NCBI RefSeq assembly: GCF_022539315.1
Contig: NC_066315.1
Coordinates: 126,205,374-126,269,373 of the forward strand
Origin: Serinus canaria
Taxonomy: Eukaryota > Chordata > Aves > Passeriformes > Fringillidae
DNA: 64,000 bases
Direction: 5' to 3'
Positions 26,841 through 38,900 of this stretch are shown here, piece by piece; the first letter of the stretch is position 1; every line of letters starts with the position of its first letter. The position numbers were made by a program, and so were the translations under genes. Below the pieces are notes generated by a model that was given only the letters and a program-made list of their open reading frames with translations, was not told where the DNA came from and made no database searches.

Positions 26841-28775
26841 AGAACAGCATTATATCAAGCAACTGTGTAATGATCACTGAAGAATGGAGCAGATATCAGA
26901 TCTGGACCAAAAAAATTTTTGAGCACTTAGCTAAATCTCACTGATGTTTTCAGGGCAGTATAATTCACTCCTTGTTTGTTTGTTTGTTTTGGTATTGGGT
27001 TTTTTTGGTTTTTTTTAGTTTTGAAAGCAAAACTAAAAAGACAGGCAGGAAGGAGAAATTTGTAGAGAAGAGGGAATGAGTACACCTGATTCCATATGCT
27101 AAAAAAAACCCAGCAATATTTTTGTTTTGACATAATTTTCCATTTCTGTTTTAAAATTTTCAATGAGATATAATCTCAGGTAAATTTTGTTAGTCATCTG
27201 ACAAAAATAATTCCTTCCAAAGATATCATCAGCAACCGTGATTTGATCAAATTTAAACTAACACTGATGTAAGAGGTAAGAACACCATACTCAAGACTAG
27301 AGAAGTCCCCTGCAGAACTCCAAGTACTTCCTTCATACACTGGCTTTGTAGGAGCACAACTGGGAACAGCTCCAACCTAGGAACAGTTTTTCTACATCTA
27401 TTCATTCAAATGTTTCAGACTAAAAAATTAAAAGTAGAAACTACAAGATTCTTGTACAAGTATGGTGGTAAACATGGGTGTTGTGACCCCATGTGTCTAT
27501 GCTGCTAGAAGAAATTAAATATAAATGTTTACTACTATCCTTGTCACAACTGTAGTATTAAATGGCAGAAATTCCTACCTATTTATCAGAAAATCCTCTT
27601 TATAAAACTCTCCAGCCATACTGATGGGACCCGCGGCCCAAGTTAAAATGAATATCCTTACTATTGAATGGCTCCAAATAGATCAAAAAGTTTCATGTCT
27701 ATTTTAGGCATTATTTCAAAAAAATTGCCATTTCTTGTGATAAAAGTGTTCTCAACAAGCTGACTTTTAAGCAAATCAAAAAATATTATTTACCTTTTGA
27801 TTTGTACTTAGTCAAGAAGAAAGTTCCCCAAACTTGTCTTTCAAGGTAGCTTTTAATTTTTCTTTTTCACTAGAGTGATTAAAATACAGTTCAGGCAGAG
27901 GCAAAGAGCTGTCCCCAGGCTCTGTACCATTTAGGGCCTAAACTGAAGTGACACACTGTGATATCCTCTTCCTGGTTTTCTTCATAGAAGTAAACTCCAG
28001 CTTCTTCAATGACTTCAACCAGAGACCTTAAACCAAGGACTTGAACCTGTTCTGCTTAAAAATCCTGAAAGCTGAACCTGTCTCTGCACAATAATGAACT
28101 ATAATGGAATGAAACCTGCAAAAGTGGAGCTCAAAAGAGAGATTTTTTTATAACTGAAATGCCACCAAAACACTGACATAAATAGAATGTATGTGTTTCT
28201 TGGGCACACTATGGTTTTCAAATATGGCAGTGAGCATCTGCTGGGCCCTCAAGAGGGAAGACATCTCCTGTGCCTTCAGGAGACACATGAAGGTGACTGC
28301 AATGTAGGCACTGCCCTAGAACCATTGCCAAACTGTTGATTCACCCAGTCTCACATCCTCTCACCAGTAAGACCTGCACCTGCTTTAACAGAGGAAGATG
28401 AAAACTTCCAGAGTGTTTAATGATGATCCTAATGAGGTTTCATCTGTAACAGCTGGCAGCAGCAGTCTGAAACCAAACAGGGCTCTTAATGAAAACAGAA
28501 GGATGGTGGTTTTATATTTAATTTCTTTGTCAAAAATAATATCTGCTTCAGACTTTCTGCTTGTATGAGTCTTTGAGCACTTAGACTACAGAATTAATTG
28601 TACCTACCGCTGTACTTTTGAACTCTTGTTCTTCTTCACTGTGCTCATCTGCAGTGACACTGCCATCAAATTGAAGAAAAAAATGCAATGGAGCACTTTC
28701 ATGCAAAGTTCAGGAATCAAAGCTTCAGGCCCATTTCACTTGGCTGCCTCTCATTAGATGCTCAAAAAAAGACAG
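26841..28775. other. Non-coding spacer between two LTRs
   Basis: No gene or recognisable retroviral gag, pol or env remnant lies between the two oppositely oriented LTRs, so they are separate insertions and not the ends of one provirus. Simple (GTTT)n at 26973-26990 is the only repeat noted. An isolated CpG-dense 14-mer (GGGACCCGCGGCCC, near 27628) stands out in an otherwise CpG-poor background. Confidence 0.7.
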
Positions 28776-29773
28776 TGCTGGGTTTGCATGTCAGGTTTTG
28801 GTAGCAGGGGCTGCTGGGGCATCCTCTGTGAGGAGCTGCTGGAAGCTTCCTCCATGTCAAACAGAGCCAATGGCAGCTGGCTCCAAGGTGGACCTGCCAC
28901 TGGCCAAAGCCAAGCTCACCAGCAAGGGCAGTAGTTCCTCTGAGATAATGTGGGTAAGAAGTGGAAAAAAGTTACTGTAGGGGCAATTTCCACCAGAGCA
29001 GAGCAGAGTGAGAATACGTGAGAGCAGCAGCCCTGCAGACACCAAGGTGGGGGAAGGAGGGGAGGAGATGCTTCAGGTGTCAGAGCTGAGATGGCCCCTG
29101 GTGAAGACCATGATGAGGCAGGTTGTGACCCTGCAGCCCACAGAGGTCCATGGCTGAGCAGCTGCAGCCCTGGAGGACCCCAAGCTGGAGCAGGTGGATA
29201 TGGTGATCCCGTGGGAAGCCCGCAGTGGAGGAGGCTGTTCCTGAAGGACTGCATCCCATGGAAAGGACCCATGCTGCAGCAGTTCACAAAGAACTGCAGC
29301 CTGATGGGAGGGATTCACAGTGGAGAACTTCACAGAGGATTGTCTGCTGTGGGAGGAACCCCATGCTGGGACAGGAGTAAGAGGGAGAACACTCCTCCCT
29401 CTCAGGAGGTGGAAGCAACAGAAAGAAGATGAGATGAAATGACTGCAATCCCATATCCCTGTCCCCCTGTGCCTCTGGAGGGGAGGAGGGAGTAAATGTG
29501 AACCTAAGAAAAAGGCAGGCGTGCTGGGAAGGTAATTTTAAGATTTGGGTCAATTTCTCATTATCTTGCTCTGATTTGATTGGCAATAAATTAAATTCAT
29601 TTTTGGCCCAAGCTGAATCTGTCCTGCCTATGACAGATGAGTGAGCTCTCCCTGTCCTTTTCTCAGCCCCCAAGAATTTTTGTTACATTCTCTTTCCCAC
29701 ACCCAGTTGTGGAGAGGAGGGATAGGCCAGCTTTGGTGGGCACCTGACCACAAGCCAGAATCAACTCACCACA
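28776..29773 (+). mobile_element. Near-full-length solo LTR, avian ERV family A (plus)
   Basis: A block of about 1 kb, richer in G and C than its flanks, begins TGCTGGGTTTGC and ends CTCACCACA, giving the TG...CA ends of a retroviral LTR. A poly(A) signal AATAAA lies at 29585-29590, about 185 bp before the 3' end, which sets the plus orientation. Between about 29130 and 29370 there are diverged units resembling GGACCC-ATGCTG-AGCAG, a short tandem pattern internal to the family's U3. The right half matches 26341-26840 and the left third matches 56145-56490, both in reverse orientation. No primer-binding site follows 29773 and no retroviral genes adjoin it, so this is a solo LTR left after recombination. 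Flanking 5-mers GACAG and GAATT do not form a clear target duplication, so exact ends are uncertain by a few bases. Open frames of 86-129 codons inside it are LTR sequence and not genes. Confidence 0.87.
29585..29590 (+). promoter_or_regulatory. LTR polyadenylation signal AATAAA
   Basis: Canonical hexamer in the context GGCAATAAATTAAATTC inside the solo LTR. Its position 185 bp from the LTR end fits an R region followed by U5. The corresponding site in the copy at 26341-26840 is lost. Confidence 0.65.
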
Positions 29774-31773
29774 GAATTTTTATGTTTTGTTTATTCTTTC
29801 AACAGTAGAATTTTAAAAGAAAAAATTGCTCAAATCTTCAGCACTTTCATCCCAAGAAGAAAACACAGCAATTTATGTCATTGCACAATCATCATCATCA
29901 TAGTACATGTCAGCTTGAGTGGATCAGAACTGAAAGATAAAAATCTGTTTTGCCTTGATAAAGGATTTGTTAAAGAAAGGAGTTTTTTAATACATATACA
30001 GAAAATGAGAGGAAAACAAAATGGAGAAAGAGATCTCAGTAGGAAAAACTGCTCTTCTGGTAAGAAAAGAGGAAGAAGAAGAACAATGGATTTTGGTTCC
30101 CAGTCATGCTGATGCTGTGGTATCCACAACAAATGTTAAAATGTGTGCAGCCTTATGATCTTGATTGAAGTGGGTATAGACAAGTACAGCCCTCATAAGG
30201 TACACACAGTTAATCCAGTCTATTGGCTGGGGTTTCTGTTTGTTGTCTTACATTACCTGAAGTGTCTTACATTACCTGAAGTACCTTCCTGTTTAGCCTG
30301 AAAGTTTCCCCAGCTCTCATTCCAAAAGTGCATGGGGACAGTTGTGTGTCTCATATCTCCAACTAACTAAGTAAAAGCAAAGAGGTGCTGGCTAATAGTC
30401 AGCCCATTTCCCATGGCAAGGTCTGCAACCAAACCCATCTATAGGAGAAATGGAGATACTGCCCAGCTCCATGTGACCATCCTACCAGCAGAGAGGTGTC
30501 CTGGACTGCATCCTGCACAAACCACATCCCACACAGTTTGCACAAGGAAAAAAAGACTCAGCTGAAGTTGAACCACTGTGCCAGCAATGCCAGGGATATG
30601 GAGGCTCCCAGGAGAACTGCAAGCTTCAATCCAGCATAAAAACTGTTGTGATGAACTGCAAAAAGTACAGACCAAGATATTAAAGAGCCATGGCATTACA
30701 AGGATCTACATTATGTCCACAAAAATGCATTTCATGGCTCCAGTCTCTGGTTTAGGACTGTGCTTCACCAGACCCTCTGATCTCATTAGTGATGTTTAGC
30801 TCACGTTGGTTCAAACTTTTGACAAATAGTATCAAATTTTTCCTATAAATTTGTTGCTTGAAAGAACAAGATGTTGATCTCAGTAAATTCTATGGTATTA
30901 TGCATTCCTAAAACCAAATCTGCAACAGTTTCTTTCATTCTTCTATGCTAAGTGGATATTTTGAAAAATATGATTAAATAGCCCCCATCTCTATTAGTGA
31001 CTTCATTAAAATACAATAAAATAAAACACAAAGTGTTGTTTTTCTGGGGGTTTTTATCTATCTATTCTACATTGAACAAAATCCTCACAGATCACCACAG
31101 TTCCAGATATGTCTGCATTAAGTGAGGCCCAGTTTCCAGCAAATCCCTGACATAAAGAGCCACTCCTGACAAAGCTGTAGAATAACACATAATTTCTGTT
31201 AACTTTTTCCCCACTAAATTATCTCTTATGCAATCATCACAGTAAATCAAACTAACGAAGTGCTTAAAAAGAAATGAAATATCACTGATAATTTTGTTTT
31301 AGTGCACTAAAATTAGTGACAAGCATGAGGTTTATGATTTAGACTGTGAAGTTCCTTTTACAAGGTAGAGGGCATTTGGAGTTTTAATTAATCTATTTTA
31401 TTATAAATCCCTAATACTAAACGAGTTTCCCTTATCATTATGCTCATCCATGTTGTAAAAACTAAGAACAAATTGAAACAAATAGGAACAAATGGCTGCA
31501 CTTTCTGGGAGATATCTGCCAGTTTTGGTCAGAAGCAGTTACATTATTGGAAGGGAAAAATACCTTTTCAAAATTGGCAGCAGATGAGCTTTTGCTTGCT
31601 GGAGTCATATATTTAAACTATTTCTATTTCATTTATGAATTGCAAGAGCTGAGCTGCATCATACCTTCTGTGTTGGTCTATAGAGCTGGCTAGAAAGAGT
31701 CTAGTGGAAAAATTTTTATAAAAATCAAAATTTCAGGAAAAGAATGCAAGTTTCTCAAATTTAATGTTATTGT
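29774..31773. other. Non-coding stretch with 19-bp duplication
   Basis: No gene recognised. It includes the perfect 19-bp tandem duplication at 30245-30282. The segment 30430-30700 is less AT-rich than its surroundings but matches nothing that I recognise on either strand. Confidence 0.7.
30245..30282 (+). repeat. Perfect 19-bp tandem duplication
   Basis: GTCTTACATTACCTGAAGT occurs twice head to tail with no mismatch (30245-30263 and 30264-30282). Identity of the copies suggests a recent local event. Confidence 0.95.
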
Positions 31774-32012
31774 TCTCCTCTCCTCTCCTCTCCTCTCCTC
31801 ATCGCTCTCCTCTCCGTCGCCTCTCCTCTCCTCTCCTCTCCTCTCCTCTCCTCTCCGCTCCTCTCCTCTCCTCTCCTCTCCTCTCCTCTCCTCTCCTCTC
31901 CTCTCCTCTCCTCTCCTCTCCTCTCCTCTCCTCTCCTCTCCTCTCCTCTCCTCTCCTCTCCTCTCCTCTCCTCTCCTCTCCTCTCCTCTCCTCTCCTCTC
32001 CTCTCCTCTCCT
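31774..32012. repeat. (CTCTC)n pentanucleotide array, about 239 bp
   Basis: About 48 units of a five-base polypyrimidine repeat (TCTCC on plus, GGAGA on minus). The left part carries interruptions around 31800-31820 (ATCGC, CCGTCGCC) and a single G variant near 31856. The remaining 150 bp are essentially pure. Reading frames of about 100 codons run through it on both strands only because the unit lacks stops, and the apparent EERRG/SSPLL proteins are artefacts. A homopurine/homopyrimidine mirror tract of this size can adopt triplex DNA. Confidence 0.97.
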
Positions 32013-33849
32013 GGTCCACCCAGAGACACCAGAGTATCTAATTTCATAGGTAAATCTATGAAATCTATGAGTGGGAGATAATAGTGATTGCAAAGTCTGA
32101 TCACATTTTCAGAATGTGGCTTGCCATTGAATATATTTTAACTTCAAAATTTAGACTCTTTAATCTTACAGGTTTTTACTGAAAGGTGCAGCTCACAGCT
32201 TTATCATACTTGCTGTGTAATAAGCCTGATCTAAGGAAGACAGACTTTCCTCCTCCTTTGGTGGAAGTTTTAAGGAGATAAAAGTGGGTGTGAACTAAGC
32301 AGTTTTATTCTTTAAGATAGATTTACTGAGAAACAAATGCATTCTCAGTATTGATTCATTTTGTGTGCCTGTGCCATCTTCCTCAGTTCCTGACAAGATG
32401 TTTGTTATCTACATCTATGTTGCTCCTATTCTCCATATCACTGGTTTCAGTGAGGAGAGAGATATTGGTCAACAATCAAACTGAAGTATGGGCTGGCATC
32501 CCAGTATTTTGTGCCCCTATATTATACTGGGCTGGCTGAGCTCCAGAAACAACTTTCATTACAAACCTCACTCAAAATCAGTCAGGTCTGATCATTATTT
32601 TAGATAATTTTTGTGATACTGATTTTTTAATGTTTCTGTGTCACATTATTTTTTCTTTCCAACGATGCCTTCATCAGCATTTTTTCTTTTCATTCATTAA
32701 CCCTCTAATCCTTTACTCTGTATTTTGTAGAGGGAAGAATCAACAATACATCACTTTTCACCAACATTACTACTGCTCCTTTCATATTAATAAGAAGCTG
32801 GTTATTGTTAAATTTCTAGAGTTGATAAGGTCAAAATTTGCCTGCACTTTATTCCTTATCCTGGTTCAGTGGTTAAAAATGCTACGATTAGTATTATGCC
32901 TTAAGTTGCATGTTTCACACAGGGGTTTAGTTTTGCTCTTTTTCCTTCTATTCACAAAATGAGAGAGAATGAGAACCTCTTAATGCTTTCCATATCTTCT
33001 GCAAAATACAGAAACTGAGGTAAAATCTTATCCTACTCAGTGCTGGTGGGTCTGAGGTGGACATTAACTTTGAGGGTTAATTCTGGCAGAGTATTTACAA
33101 TTCCATGGTTTTGAGTCAGTCTTGAGTTACCTCTTCAAATAATGATAGTATCACAGAAGAATTATCTAAATGTGGCTTAGCATATCAGGGAGCTCTTACT
33201 GTGGTTCCTCATTTTTGTGAATGTGAATATAATTCACATTTTTGTCAGGAACTGCAATTTTCTCTCTTTTTATTGACTGAAGATTAGAAGCTTTATTAGA
33301 AAACATATAATAGAGAAACAAGTTTTACTCACTGCAAATGGTCTGTCTGCTCATTTCATTCAGGCCATTTATGTACAACAACCACTGTGTAAAAAATTTA
33401 TATAATCATTTATGGACGAAGGAAAGCACATGTAAGTTATAGACTTACATGTTTCTCTCTCTGAAGAGAAATGATAAGAAAAGAAAGCCCAAAGTGCCCT
33501 CAGGCATTTACAGATTAACAAAATAATTCATTTTTGTCACTTTTGTTGGTCAGATTTTGCCCACACTTTTCGCAGTTTAAATAATTTATGGTAGATGCTC
33601 AGAGACAGAAATAAAATGATCCCAAAAGAATGGAAATGAATATCTGATCAGTTTAGCATTTTCCCATAAGCACAGTAAGGAGCTGCTCTTTTCCCCTATA
33701 CTTTTCATACGTGCACACATCATGGACACAGGTGGGAGTTAGCTACACTCATGGAGTGAGATCTGGAGAGCAGGGTTTTTCAAACATAACAATTTCAATT
33801 GGACTGGCTTCCCCAGTTGTACATTTGTAGGTAATAAAATAACACTTAT
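32013..33849. other. Non-coding stretch, no gene recognised
   Basis: AT-rich unique-looking sequence. The longest open frame (110 codons, 32630-32962) is rich in F, L, I and H as expected from T-rich DNA and shows no family motif. A perfect 9-bp inverted repeat with a 3-nt loop lies at 33220-33240 (AATGTGAAT...ATTCACATT). Confidence 0.7.
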
Positions 33850-34620
33850 AGAATCATATAATTAATCAGGTTAGAAAAGACCAATTCCCCTGCTGTGGTC
33901 AGGGACATCATCCACTGAATAGGTTGCTCAAAGCTTCCTCCAGCCTGGCCTTCCTTTCCAGGGATGGAGCATCCACAATTTCCCTGGGCAACCTGTGCCA
34001 GCGTCTCACAACCTTCTAAGTAAAGAATTTCTTCCCAAAATCTTATCAAACCTTCTCCTCTTTTAGTTCAAAACTGTTCCTCCTTGTCCTATCACTATCT
34101 GCTCACATAAAAAGCCTTTTTCATAAAAGCCCTCATTTTCATAAGCCCCCTTTAAAAGCTGGAAGGTCACGATGATGTCTCCCCTTCTCTTCTCCAGGCT
34201 GAACAACCTCTCAGCTCTCTCAGCCTGGAGAGGTGCTCCATTCCTCTGATTGTCTTTGTGGCCCCCTTCAGAACCTGCTCTAACAGCTCTGTGTCTGTCT
34301 TGTCCTAAGGATCCCAAAGCTGGATGCAGATCTCCAAGTGGAGTCTCACAGGACAGAGTAGAGGGGTAAAATCATGGCAATTCTTTTGGTGCAGCCCAGG
34401 ATATGATTGGGCCTTTTGGGCTGCAAACACACTGCTGGCTCATGTCCACCTTTTCATCCAGCAGAACTCCCAAGTACTTCTCCATAGGGCTGCTCTCAGT
34501 GAATTCTAATTGCTCCAAACCAGGTGCAGCACCTTGCACTTGGACTTGTAAGGTAATCTCATCTTCCTGATTCCATCTCATCACTCTCATCTTCATCCTT
34601 AGAGTCATCAAACCCATCCC
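33850..34620 (-). mobile_element. CR1 LINE, 5'-truncated, with ORF2 C-terminal remnant
   Basis: On the minus strand this is the 3' part of a CR1 non-LTR retrotransposon: the end of the reverse-transcriptase frame, then the 3' UTR, ending at 33850 in the degenerate tail typical of CR1 (read on plus as AGAATCATATAATTAATCAGG). Two broken protein pieces remain. One reads KYLGVLLDEKVDMSQQC (within 34372-34617) and the other LFSLEKRRGDIIVTFQLLKG (from about 34206 leftward). Both match the conserved C-terminal region of CR1 ORF2, as I know the family. They are in different frames, so the copy is frameshifted and dead. The catalytic domain is absent through 5' truncation, as is usual for CR1. The right boundary is blurred and the match fades after about 34550. 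Confidence 0.92.
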
Positions 34621-35571
34621 TCTGGACTATCCACCATTCCATGTGCTTTGTTTGGTAGCTTTACTTACATGTGCATGGCTTAACAACTGGAGGCCTTCAC
34701 AAGAGAACCAAGCAAACCAAACCCAGTCTTTGTTTCAGTCAATTAGATCTGCTCATTTGCTTTAGCTCTCTGTTTCCATAGTTTGGTTATTCCTCTGAAG
34801 GTAAATAGTGGGTTTGACCTGTGTCAAGAAAGGCTTGTCAAGTGAAACAGCCTCTTCTGCTGGGCTAGAAACTGTGGATCGCTGCAAATGGGGTATGCCT
34901 GGGAGACTTGAATGTAATTCAAATTTTTTGTTCAATCACAGACCAACACAACAAAAAGATTACCAAAAAGCTGCTATATTAGGTAGGATGGAAAATTAGG
35001 CAATACATTGATGACATGGTTTGAATGTTACCACTTGTTGAGACCAGATACAGTAGTGACATAATTGGGATAAATTGTTCAGCATAGCTTGAAATAAAAG
35101 GTCAAGGAGAAATGTATTTTCCTGAATTAAATGGCATTATTAGAAGTAGAAACAGGAAAGAACAGAACTGCCAGTAAAGAGAAGCATTTATAATAATTTT
35201 TTTTATCTTGTGAAACAGTCTCATTATTTTTGCACAGTGATTATAGACATTTTGACCCTTTATGTCTAAGTAACTGCTCTGCTTAATGCACGCTATCCAA
35301 AGACTATTTTAATAATAATTAAACAAGTTTTACTTTTATTCTGCAAGCTATGTGAACTTTAAGTAAAATGCAACTTTTTGGACAAACCAAGTGTTTATAT
35401 AACAGTGACAACACATTTTGAGAAATCAGTGAAAACAATAATTTCATGCTTATGATGCCTTCAATTACATTTCACACAGCTATGAATCACAGTTTCTGCT
35501 TTGTGACTGCTTAAGAAAGACATGACCCCAGAACTTTTTTATCACATTAGCAAAATCACATATATTAGCTT
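34621..35571. other. Non-coding stretch between CR1 copies
   Basis: No gene or further repeat recognised. The open frames here are at most about 63 codons. Confidence 0.65.
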
Positions 35572-35640
35572 AAATCATAGGATAATAAAATAATTGAGTT
35601 TGGAAAGAACTTCCAGACATGATCTAGACCAACCTGTTAT
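35572..35640 (-). mobile_element. Short CR1 3'-end fragment (minus)
   Basis: About 70 bp beginning AAATCATAGGATAATAAAAT and including TTTGGAAAGAACTTCCAG and GATCTAGACCAACCTG. This is the reverse complement of a CR1 3' terminus, as judged against the copies at 33850 and 45296, which share the same start. Only the extreme 3' end was inserted or survives. Confidence 0.72.
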
Positions 35641-35719
35641 TCATGTCTTAACCCACTAGCTATTCCAACAGTCTGTATTATTTCTTTCAAGGAGACTGGT
35701 TTTAGACTGTATTGGAATT

Positions 35720-35979
35720 TTTATGAGAGAATAGGAACACACTGTAGCACAGGAGGTTCCCTCTGAACATCAGGAAACACTTTTTAACTGTGAGGGTTGC
35801 CAAGCACTGACACAGCTTTTCCTGTTGTTGTGGAATCTTCCTCCTTGGAGATGCACAAAAACCATTTTACACTGCCGGCAGCTGTTTTTAGGTGGCCCTA
35901 CCTGAGTGGGGAGTTGGACCAGATGAACTCCAGAGAGCCCTTCCATCCTCAGTTATCCTGTGACTCTGTGATTCTGTAA
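35720..35979 (+). mobile_element. CR1 LINE 3' fragment (plus)
   Basis: About 260 bp of CR1 3' region on the plus strand. It includes GGAGGTTCCCTCTGAACATC, a segment ACTGTGAGGGTTGCCAAGCA, the block GTTGGACCAGATGAACTCCA, and the tail TGACTCTGTGATTCTGTAAT, which is the characteristic CR1 terminal octamer repeat. It lies about 80 bp from the minus-strand fragment at 35572 and its 3' tail points away from it. The short open frame at 35797-35979 is CR1 3' sequence and not a gene. Confidence 0.88.
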
Positions 35980-38900
35980 TTTGGGGTGAAAAAGACTAAA
36001 AATCAACTTTGCAGACTGGAGGTTTGGCTTATCTTTCTGCTTTAAGCAGAAGATCAGCCCACGTGACCTCCACAGAGCTGTTTCAAAGTAAATTTTTCTC
36101 TTTCTATCACAAAACCTTCAAATAATATGCTAAAATAGTTCCATTACTTTTCTACTCTTTTTTTGAGGAATGACAGCAAATGGCACTGAAGAATAATTAT
36201 TGTGTAGGTACCTGAGGTGAAAATTTAATCAAAGAATTAAGGAATTGTAACATATAAAACAGACAAGAGCCAGACATTTAATTGGTTTGAGAACAGACTT
36301 TGGCATGACTTTGACTTATGTCAACTAGCACACATTCCCAGAATATTCCTGGGCATATCAGAGAAACTCTCATAAGCAGGAGACCATTCCCAAAGGCAGT
36401 CCCAAAGGCAGTGTAACCAGTGTGCTGTGGAAGGTATAGAAGTTCAAGAATACAGATAAGGTTTATGATTCGTTCACCTGGCAATGAATTTCCCTTATGG
36501 AGAAAATATGCAAAAGTACAAACAGGAGGCCAAACACCAACTGTGTGGGGGGTGTTACAGGGGCTTTGCTCTGTCTAATCATCAGACACCAGAGTGTGTC
36601 CAGAAAATCACCAAAAAAGAATAACCCAAAATATAACCAAAAAGAATACAGACATGCATCCATGTTGTTAGGTATTTGCCTGTACAACTCAGTTTGAGCA
36701 AAATGGGAGTGATTTCTTCTCTGTTCCTGATTCTTCCTGACAAACATAAGCAGCCACTTTCTACCCCAGTAAATCTTTTTTTGCTGAGAATGTGCAGATT
36801 GCTTTGGAGACAAGAATTTACTTTCTTGAATGGTGACATGGTCTGGTAACATCTCAGTCCTTGTGCTGAGGTGGGACAGTTTTTAGGTCTTGTACTTCAC
36901 AATTCCATCCTCCCTTGCCTATGCAAACATTAATCTATCCCACCCCTTTCTCCCTTCTCCTCAGCTTTGCAGCCTTACCCCAGTCTTTGACCTCCTCTGG
37001 CATCTCTCAGGTCCTTTGCAGATCACTTTAATTCATTAATAGGAAAAAAATTCATACAGCTTTCTAGTTTTGTTTTCTGCAACTTTATCATGTTAAAGTG
37101 TCTCACAGAGGGATCTGGCACAAGTTAAGGTCAGTACAAAATAAGCAGCAGAACTGCATGTCTGGAAGGAAGGTGGGGAAGAAGAGAGAAGAAGCAAAGA
37201 TGACCCTTTCAGCACGATTCTTGTTGCTGCTGTCTGACTTTGTAACACTGTCTAAGAAAATTATTTGTACTTTGCTGGTGGCTGTTCTAGTTGCTACTAG
37301 TGCACAGTCTGTTTCTGGTTTTCAAGCGAAAATGGCCTTTGTACAGTGAAAATAAAAGAAGTATATATTCATCTGCCACCATGAATACAGAGAAAGTTGT
37401 CAGTTGCCATTTACCCTCAAAAGAGAATAAAAAAATTAATATATCTCTTCTTGCTTCTGCTGATTTGCTTGCTTTTTTTTTTTTATCCTTTATTTTACCT
37501 GGTTTACTTCATTCATTCAGAGCATGCAGCCTGAAAAGTTCCAGACAGTAGAGAAACAGATTAAATCTCTCTGTTGATTGAGAAGTCTCAATGGTTATTC
37601 ATATTCATTTCCCTTCCTCATTCACCCCTCTTTGCCTTCAGATACTCTCAGACATGGGGTTTAATTCAGGTGGTTTCTATTTTATGCTTTGGAATGCATT
37701 ATTCATAGTAGTGCCTAGGTGACACTGTTATATGAGAATTAGTCATCTCTTATGCATTGGTTTGCCAGTAATTTGTCTGACTCTCAGACTGATTTAATAA
37801 AGTATCCAAGGAAATTTTCCAAAAATTATCCAAAGGAAGTTTTCTGATTTTCTGATTTAATAAATTATCCAAGGAAATTTTCTTTGAAAACATATGAATA
37901 GATTTTTCAGTTCATTAAAACTCTACCATGATTTCTTAATAAATATTTTTTCAATAGATAATTGCAACCTATATGTAAATAATGTAAATCTTTATAGTTT
38001 GCTAAAATTTTATCCTCCTGCTGGAAATGCTGAATAGACCCCAGAGATTTTCAAGGAAGCTAATTTTGATTTCCTAAGTTCATCTTTTCTAACTGTCTTC
38101 AAAGTCAGTGGAGAGGTAGACTTTCAAGGACAAAAGCAGGAGGTTTCCTTAGGTGGTCTGATCACCCACTACATTTGAAGTCTGTTATGTCTTCTCTTTC
38201 TTTGATAATAAGATCAGACTCTTAAGGGGCCTGACTCAGACTTTTATCCTGCAGAGAAGTTTAACTAGAATCTCTTGCAATATACTCAGTCTGGGCAAGT
38301 AGATATCTTTCCTCTGAGGTGTCCTATATCATGCTCTCATGATACTTATACATGATCTCATCCCTGGTACGTGAAAAATCACTGGGCAAGTTACTAACAC
38401 ATAGAGAAATGTCTGGGTCAGTATTTTTTGTCCTCACTGTGCCTCAACATCCATTTCTTTGTCATTTTACTATCTTCTGTGGCTGACAGGATAGTGAGAC
38501 CTATAGCACTCTTTGAATCATAAGAAAACTGATGAGGGCATTCACAAAGTTCAGAGCCTTACTCTGGAAGATGATCTATCCCCAGAGAGTTCTGTCATGC
38601 TAGAAAGAGGTACCAGTAAAAAGGCAAGAGGTATGACAGTCTGAAAAGGTGATCTCATTGGCAACATACTAGAAAAGTAAACAAATTTGAGGTCATGATC
38701 CCAAAAGGTGCAGGTTCAGACTGCATGACATATTCAGATGTAAAATAATAATTGCTGGACAAGAACAGTCCAAACAAGCCTCTAAGAGAAATTCTTTTCC
38801 AAAAAGGAGAAATAAACTAAAGGTGTGAAAAAAGCCTCCTGCAGTACACTGGACATCAGCTTTTGGGCTGAAGAAAGCAATGGCAAAGCAAGATTCTGGT

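Noticed and set aside
28916..29673. Open frames of 86-129 codons on both strands
   Set aside because: They lie within the solo LTR and reflect its GC-rich, stop-poor sequence. LTRs of this type do not encode proteins.
26341..29773. A provirus bounded by the two LTRs
   Set aside because: The LTRs are in opposite orientation, and the interval between has no PBS, polypurine tract or gag/pol/env remnant.
31690..32104. Several frames of about 100 codons of EERRG or SSPLL repeats
   Set aside because: They are the CTCTC array translated in different frames on both strands, with no independent coding evidence.
33846..34617. Minus-strand frames that could be called a gene
   Set aside because: They are frameshifted remnants of CR1 ORF2 and its 3' UTR, without the reverse-transcriptase core.
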